From: an uncultured Psychroflexus sp.
GTDB taxonomy: Bacteria; Bacteroidota; Bacteroidia; Flavobacteriales; Flavobacteriaceae
Assembly (NCBI GenBank): GCA_913062845.1
Contig: CAJXVZ010000001.1
Coordinates: 92,645-156,644, forward strand
DNA: 64,000 nt
Direction of reading: 5' to 3'
Positions within the stretch are counted from its first letter, which is position 1; each line of letters starts with the position of its first letter. The notes beneath the pieces were generated by a model, which was not told the DNA's origin, did no database searches, and was given only the letters and a program-made list of their open reading frames with translations. The translations under genes were made by a program, and so were the position numbers. Positions 59,979 through 64,000 of this stretch are shown here, piece by piece.

Positions 59979-60910
59979 CTATAGCACTGGCATGGCCGGA
60001 AACCTATTGCAAAAAGGCCGGAGCATGGTATGACAAACCGGCAAACTTTTTTGGAGTAGCTAAAGACCATTATTACAAGGTTGGACATTCAGCTGTTATT
60101 CTTATACAGCCTGGCACCTGTAAATGTCTGTATTTTGATTTTGGCCGCTATCATGCACCTGAAGGATATGGCAGGGTACGAGATGAAAGTACCGACCATG
60201 AATTAGTAATAAATACAAGAGCTGAAATTACTGAATACCAAAAGTTGAATAATTTTCAGCAAATTATAGATGAAGTACAATCCAATAAAGCATGCCATGG
60301 TCAAGGACAGCTCTATGCCGGTTTTACCCGGATTGATTTTAAAAAAGCTTTTAAGATAGCCAAGGATGCTCAAAATCAGGGCATCATCCACTACGGACCA
60401 TTTACTCCTAAAGGAACTAATTGTTCAAGATTTGTAAGGAAAGTACTTTTTCACGCCACACTTTCTTTACTCTTAAAACTAAGACTGACATTCCCATGGA
60501 CCATCAGCCCAACGCCAATTGGTATTATACGAAATCTGAAGATTCGGAAAAAGGCTAATCTCGAAATTAGCAATCCAGAAAAGCAGAATAACTCAATTTC
60601 AAAATTTATAAATTCTACTTTACCTCAACCAAAAAGACCTGAGAACATACCCGAAAGTGCCCAATGGCTTGCCGGTGAAGGTGCTGGTTCGTGGTTTTAC
60701 ATTAAAAATGTTTCAAATGAAAATGAATTCGAGATCCAAAGATTTAGTCCAGATGGTTTTATGGAATGTAAAGGAATTTTTGAAGCGAGAAACAAGCATT
60801 CGATTTTGGAATTGAATAAGTCTTTCAAGTTTGTACACCTTAGCCACTGTGCGTTTATGCATATTCAGCAGGGTAATAAAATTATAAAGCTCATAAGAAA
60901 AGTTAGTTGA
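59963..60910 (+). CDS. Uncharacterised protein (DUF6695-like), possible permuted papain-fold hydrolase
   Basis: YKVGHSAVILIQPG...GRYHAPEGYGRVRD and GTNCSRFVRKVLFHA motifs; starts inside the NRDE gene. Confidence 0.55.
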   Translation: MSFSLAIALAWPETYCKKAGAWYDKPANFFGVAKDHYYKVGHSAVILIQPGTCKCLYFDFGRYHAPEGYGRVRDESTDHELVINTRAEITEYQKLNNFQQIIDEVQSNKACHGQGQLYAGFTRIDFKKAFKIAKDAQNQGIIHYGPFTPKGTNCSRFVRKVLFHATLSLLLKLRLTFPWTISPTPIGIIRNLKIRKKANLEISNPEKQNNSISKFINSTLPQPKRPENIPESAQWLAGEGAGSWFYIKNVSNENEFEIQRFSPDGFMECKGIFEARNKHSILELNKSFKFVHLSHCAFMHIQQGNKIIKLIRKVS

Positions 60911-60919
60911 ATAGATCTT

Positions 60920-61756
60920 CTAACTTTTTAATTTAATACCTTTATCCTTTAAGATTTCTATTTGCTTGTCTTTATACAGACTGCCTATGGCTTTTTTAAA
61001 GGCCTTTTTACTCATTTTAAAAGTATTATAAATTTGATTAGGTTCGGATTTATCATGATAAGGGAGAAAGCCACTATTTTTCTTTAGGATATCATAAACT
61101 TTTTGAGCATTAGGTTCTATACTTTTGTATCCAAATTTTGATAGCGTAAGGTCGATCTTATTGTCCTTTCTGATTTTCTTGATATAGCCTTTCAAACGGT
61201 CACCGGTCTGATAATTTTCAAACACTTCATCATGATATAACAATCCTAAATGGATATCATTGATTATCATATTGTAACCCAATTCTGTTTTATTTGTTAC
61301 TATCAGATCAACTTCATCAAATTCTTTGACCGTTAGGATACTGTTATCAACAAAATGATTGACTTTACTGGAAGCTACCAATCGCTGAGACTCTTCATCC
61401 AGATAACAGAAAATAAGATAAGAACCGCCAACTTCCATTTTATAAGCTTGTTCAGCAAAAGGTACAAACAGATGTTTTTCCAGTCCCCAATCTAAAAATG
61501 CACCGTAATCACTAACATCTGCGCAAACCAGCGTGGCAAATTCGTCGAGTTTTACTTTTGGCTCAAGTGTTGTCGCTACAGGTCGCTCGTCATGATCCAA
61601 ATAAACAAAAACTCTTATATCATCTCCAATTTCAAAAGTTTCAGGCTTGTATTTATTAGGAAGTAAAACTTCGTCACCATCTTCATTTTTTAAAAATAAG
61701 CCTGGTGGTGTATCCCGGTCAATGATTAAATTATGATATTCTCCTAGGTTGAGCAT
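60920..61756 (-). CDS. S1-like RNA-binding protein (CvfB family)
   Basis: Tandem S1-like segments (DDIRVFVYLDHDERPVATT; ADVSDYGAFLDWGLEKHLFVPFAEQ; GDRLKGYIKKIRKDNKIDLTLSK), C-terminal winged-helix-like region. Confidence 0.88.
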   Translation of the reverse strand: MLNLGEYHNLIIDRDTPPGLFLKNEDGDEVLLPNKYKPETFEIGDDIRVFVYLDHDERPVATTLEPKVKLDEFATLVCADVSDYGAFLDWGLEKHLFVPFAEQAYKMEVGGSYLIFCYLDEESQRLVASSKVNHFVDNSILTVKEFDEVDLIVTNKTELGYNMIINDIHLGLLYHDEVFENYQTGDRLKGYIKKIRKDNKIDLTLSKFGYKSIEPNAQKVYDILKKNSGFLPYHDKSEPNQIYNTFKMSKKAFKKAIGSLYKDKQIEILKDKGIKLKS

Positions 61757-61808
61757 AATATGAATTTATGATTTGGAATTTGAGATTTGAAATTTAGAAG
61801 ACAGAACC

Positions 61809-63014
61809 TTACGAGCGACCGTCAACAAAGTCCTTTAAATAACTGAATTTTTCTGTTAGTTTTCCTTTTTCTGTCATTTTAGCTCTTTTGAGAACACCAT
61901 CCTTATCATTATTAAAAAATGCGGGGATCACATATTCTGCAAACATTTCTCCAAAGCCTTCGCTGGCATCCTTAGGCAATTCGCAGGGTAAATTATCAAC
62001 AGCCATTACGCCTATAGCATCTGTATTCATGGGGTCTACCTCTGATTCTGTTTGCGGATCGTAAGCATAGAAAGGCTCAGCTATAGTTGAAGGTCTTATA
62101 GTTGAAGCCACAGGACCATCGATATCACAACTAATGTCTGTTACTAATTTAATATTGAATTCGGGATGTTTTGCATCTTCTCTTGTGAATAGATAAGGTG
62201 CATTATCCCCGTAGAAGTGTCCGGCTATAAACATATCAGCTACTTTTGCAAACTTCATAAAATCTGATTCGTAAGGCCTCGGATCTGCAAAAAACTCAGA
62301 TAAATCCGAAGGCTTTCCATCCTTGCGCTTGTTGTAATCCAAAACCTGAGCATTATAAAAAACCGGTTCTTGAAAAGTCTTGTTCAGGAAATCTTCAATA
62401 TTGACTTCTTTGATGTTCAAATGTTCCAGAATTTCTCTGGCACCTTTGGCTACTTTGCCATTTCCGGTTAAAATTATTTTGATATTTGGCACAGCGATTT
62501 TATCGAGTTCATTTTTAACTTTGCTTAAATCAGCCAGATTTTCAACCTTTGGTAATTCAAAAGTGCTATGACGTTTACCTAAAAGTCTAAAACCGTTGTA
62601 AGCCCCAACTAAACCGGCGTATCGACCAAAACCTATAAGCCTGGCGCCATTTTCTCTGGTAATCACTTCATGGTCATAAAGTTGAATGTTCTTATCCAGA
62701 ATAGCTTTTAACAAATCACGATTATAGGCTTGCTTTTTGATGGTATGGGAAAAGAAAAAATAGGACTTGTTAGGTATTAAAGCATCGATTGGCACTTCTT
62801 TTACACCAAGCAAAACTTCACATGCTGACAAATCTGAACTGACTTTGATACCGTGATTTTTATAGTCTTCATCACTGAATATTCTGATATCTGAAGGCTC
62901 TACAATAAATTTCAGATTATCATATTCTTCCTCGAGTTTTTTTAATTGACCTGGCGTGAAAACGACTCGTCTGTCTGGTGGCGTTTTGCGTTCTTTAATG
63001 ATACCTATCGTCAT
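61809..63014 (-). CDS. Alanine dehydrogenase/PNT- or saccharopine dehydrogenase (LYS1)-like NAD(P)-dependent oxidoreductase
   Basis: IGIIKERKTPPDRRVVFTPGQLKKL; VLLGVKEVPIDALIPNKSYFFFSHTIKKQ; IILTGNGKVAKGAREILEHL. Confidence 0.75.
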   Translation of the reverse strand: MTIGIIKERKTPPDRRVVFTPGQLKKLEEEYDNLKFIVEPSDIRIFSDEDYKNHGIKVSSDLSACEVLLGVKEVPIDALIPNKSYFFFSHTIKKQAYNRDLLKAILDKNIQLYDHEVITRENGARLIGFGRYAGLVGAYNGFRLLGKRHSTFELPKVENLADLSKVKNELDKIAVPNIKIILTGNGKVAKGAREILEHLNIKEVNIEDFLNKTFQEPVFYNAQVLDYNKRKDGKPSDLSEFFADPRPYESDFMKFAKVADMFIAGHFYGDNAPYLFTREDAKHPEFNIKLVTDISCDIDGPVASTIRPSTIAEPFYAYDPQTESEVDPMNTDAIGVMAVDNLPCELPKDASEGFGEMFAEYVIPAFFNNDKDGVLKRAKMTEKGKLTEKFSYLKDFVDGRS

Positions 63015-63208
63015 GAGAATTTTGAATTTTAAATTCTAATTTTTGAATGCTTTTGCAAAAATAGGGTTTTGTTTTGTAATGTCGCGGCAATGTATATTAA
63101 TGTTAATTTGGATTTTAAGGTTAAAGGTTTATTAGCTTATTCTGTCATAACCCAAATACCCTTTTCCACAAAAAGCGTTAAAAGGAAATAGAAATGCATA
63201 TAGTTTTT

Positions 63209-63216
63209 TAATTTTG
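63209..63216 (+). promoter_or_regulatory. Candidate -7 element (TAATTTTG) for ssrA
   Basis: TAnnTTTG match 20 nt upstream of the mature tmRNA 5' end; no clear -33 TTG seen. Confidence 0.4.
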
Positions 63217-63235
63217 CAATGTTCTTTGAAATATT

Positions 63236-63631
63236 GGGGTCGATTTGGTTTTGACAGCAAGACCTATTGGAGAGTAAGCACGTCGAGCATTGGAATGTGG
63301 CTCGTAAATATCATGTTTCATCCTTTTTTAAACGGCGAGAATAACTACGCCTTAGCTGCGTAATCTGAATTATAGTAGGATACGCTTAATCCCGACAAGG
63401 TCGGGAGCTAAGATGTCTCCGGAAAGCCTTGATTTATGGCGTTCCATCAGGAGGCACCGGTAAAATAAATCTAGAAATGTTATGGTCTCGATAGCATTTT
63501 GAAATTTAAGAGACTAGATATAAAGTAGGTTGTATCTTGCCAGCTTTATATCGAAATTCAAGTTGATACTAAGCGTGTAGAAAGCTGTTTAATAGCTTGT
63601 TTGGACGGGAGTTCGAGTCTCCCCGACTCCA
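63236..63631 (+). ncRNA. ssrA: tmRNA
   Basis: 5' GGGGTCGATTTGGTTTTGACAGC and 3' GGGAGTTCGAGTCTCCCCGACTCCA pair as the tRNA-like domain. Tag ORF 63334-63363 GGC GAG AAT AAC TAC GCC TTA GCT GCG TAA = (A)GENNYALAA. Confidence 0.97.
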
Positions 63632-63901
63632 CTTTTTTGATCATTCAAGAATGGGCACTTAAACACTTATACTTTATTACTAAGAAAATAATCTTTCAGA
63701 TTGTTTGTAAAGCTATTCAAGCATTATAATTTTTTTAAATGAATCTGATCATTTGATATAATTAAATTTGTTTGGATCTATTTCTGGTTTAGTTCCCATC
63801 CGACAATGCAATAACATTATATTTCATTAAATTTATTACTTTTTGGAGATATTTAATATTCATAACAATTCACTACTGTCCGGTAAAGATAAACTAAACC
63901 A

Positions 63902-63931
63902 CCCTGCACTTGAAGTGCAGGGATTTTTTTT
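63902..63931 (+). terminator. Hairpin with T-tract
   Basis: CCCTGCACT-tga-AGTGCAGGG followed by ATTTTTTTT. Confidence 0.55.
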
Positions 63932-64000
63932 ACACAGGACTGAAAGTCCTTCTTTTTCTTACTCAAGTATAAAAGCTGAATTATCATTATCCTCTTTTCT

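Overview
This window is a mostly syntenic, gene-dense stretch of a Bacteroidota (Flavobacteriia/Saprospiria-like) chromosome. The support is TAnnTTTG-type promoters, T9SS C-terminal sorting domains, a TonB-dependent receptor, and a tmRNA tag reading (A)GENNYALAA. Housekeeping content includes recF (truncated, minus strand), ribH, an M48 protease, ppk1 with Ppx/GppA and SixA, pdxH, pyrE, birA, rsfS, ftsH, cdsA, psd, a HAM1 NTPase, thiolase, rnz, pyrB/pyrR, FKBP, xseA/xseB, hutH, nnr, a tRNA-Pro(GGG) and ssrA. Accessory or notable regions are: (1) a complete six-gene carotenoid cluster (crtI-crtB-crtZ-crtD-like-cruF-crtY) led by a MerR/B12-binding regulator whose predicted upper cobalamin ligand is not conserved; (2) a type I R-M island (hsdR-hsdM-hsdS) carrying a PrrC/RloC-like AAA/anticodon-nuclease gene split by a single-base frameshift at an A6 tract, with the island flanked by an 11-bp direct repeat; (3) a 171-bp-period degenerate array made of the 3' end of tRNA-Pro plus its terminator, with a displaced 5' tRNA half on the other side carrying an 18-bp palindrome in its D-loop; (4) a TCCCGA...TCGGGA hairpin family that also occurs inside the tmRNA; (5) a CBM20-esterase-like protein that seems to lack its nucleophile, and a possible circularly permuted papain-like hydrolase. 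All functional calls were made by eye from motifs and protein text. No searches were run.
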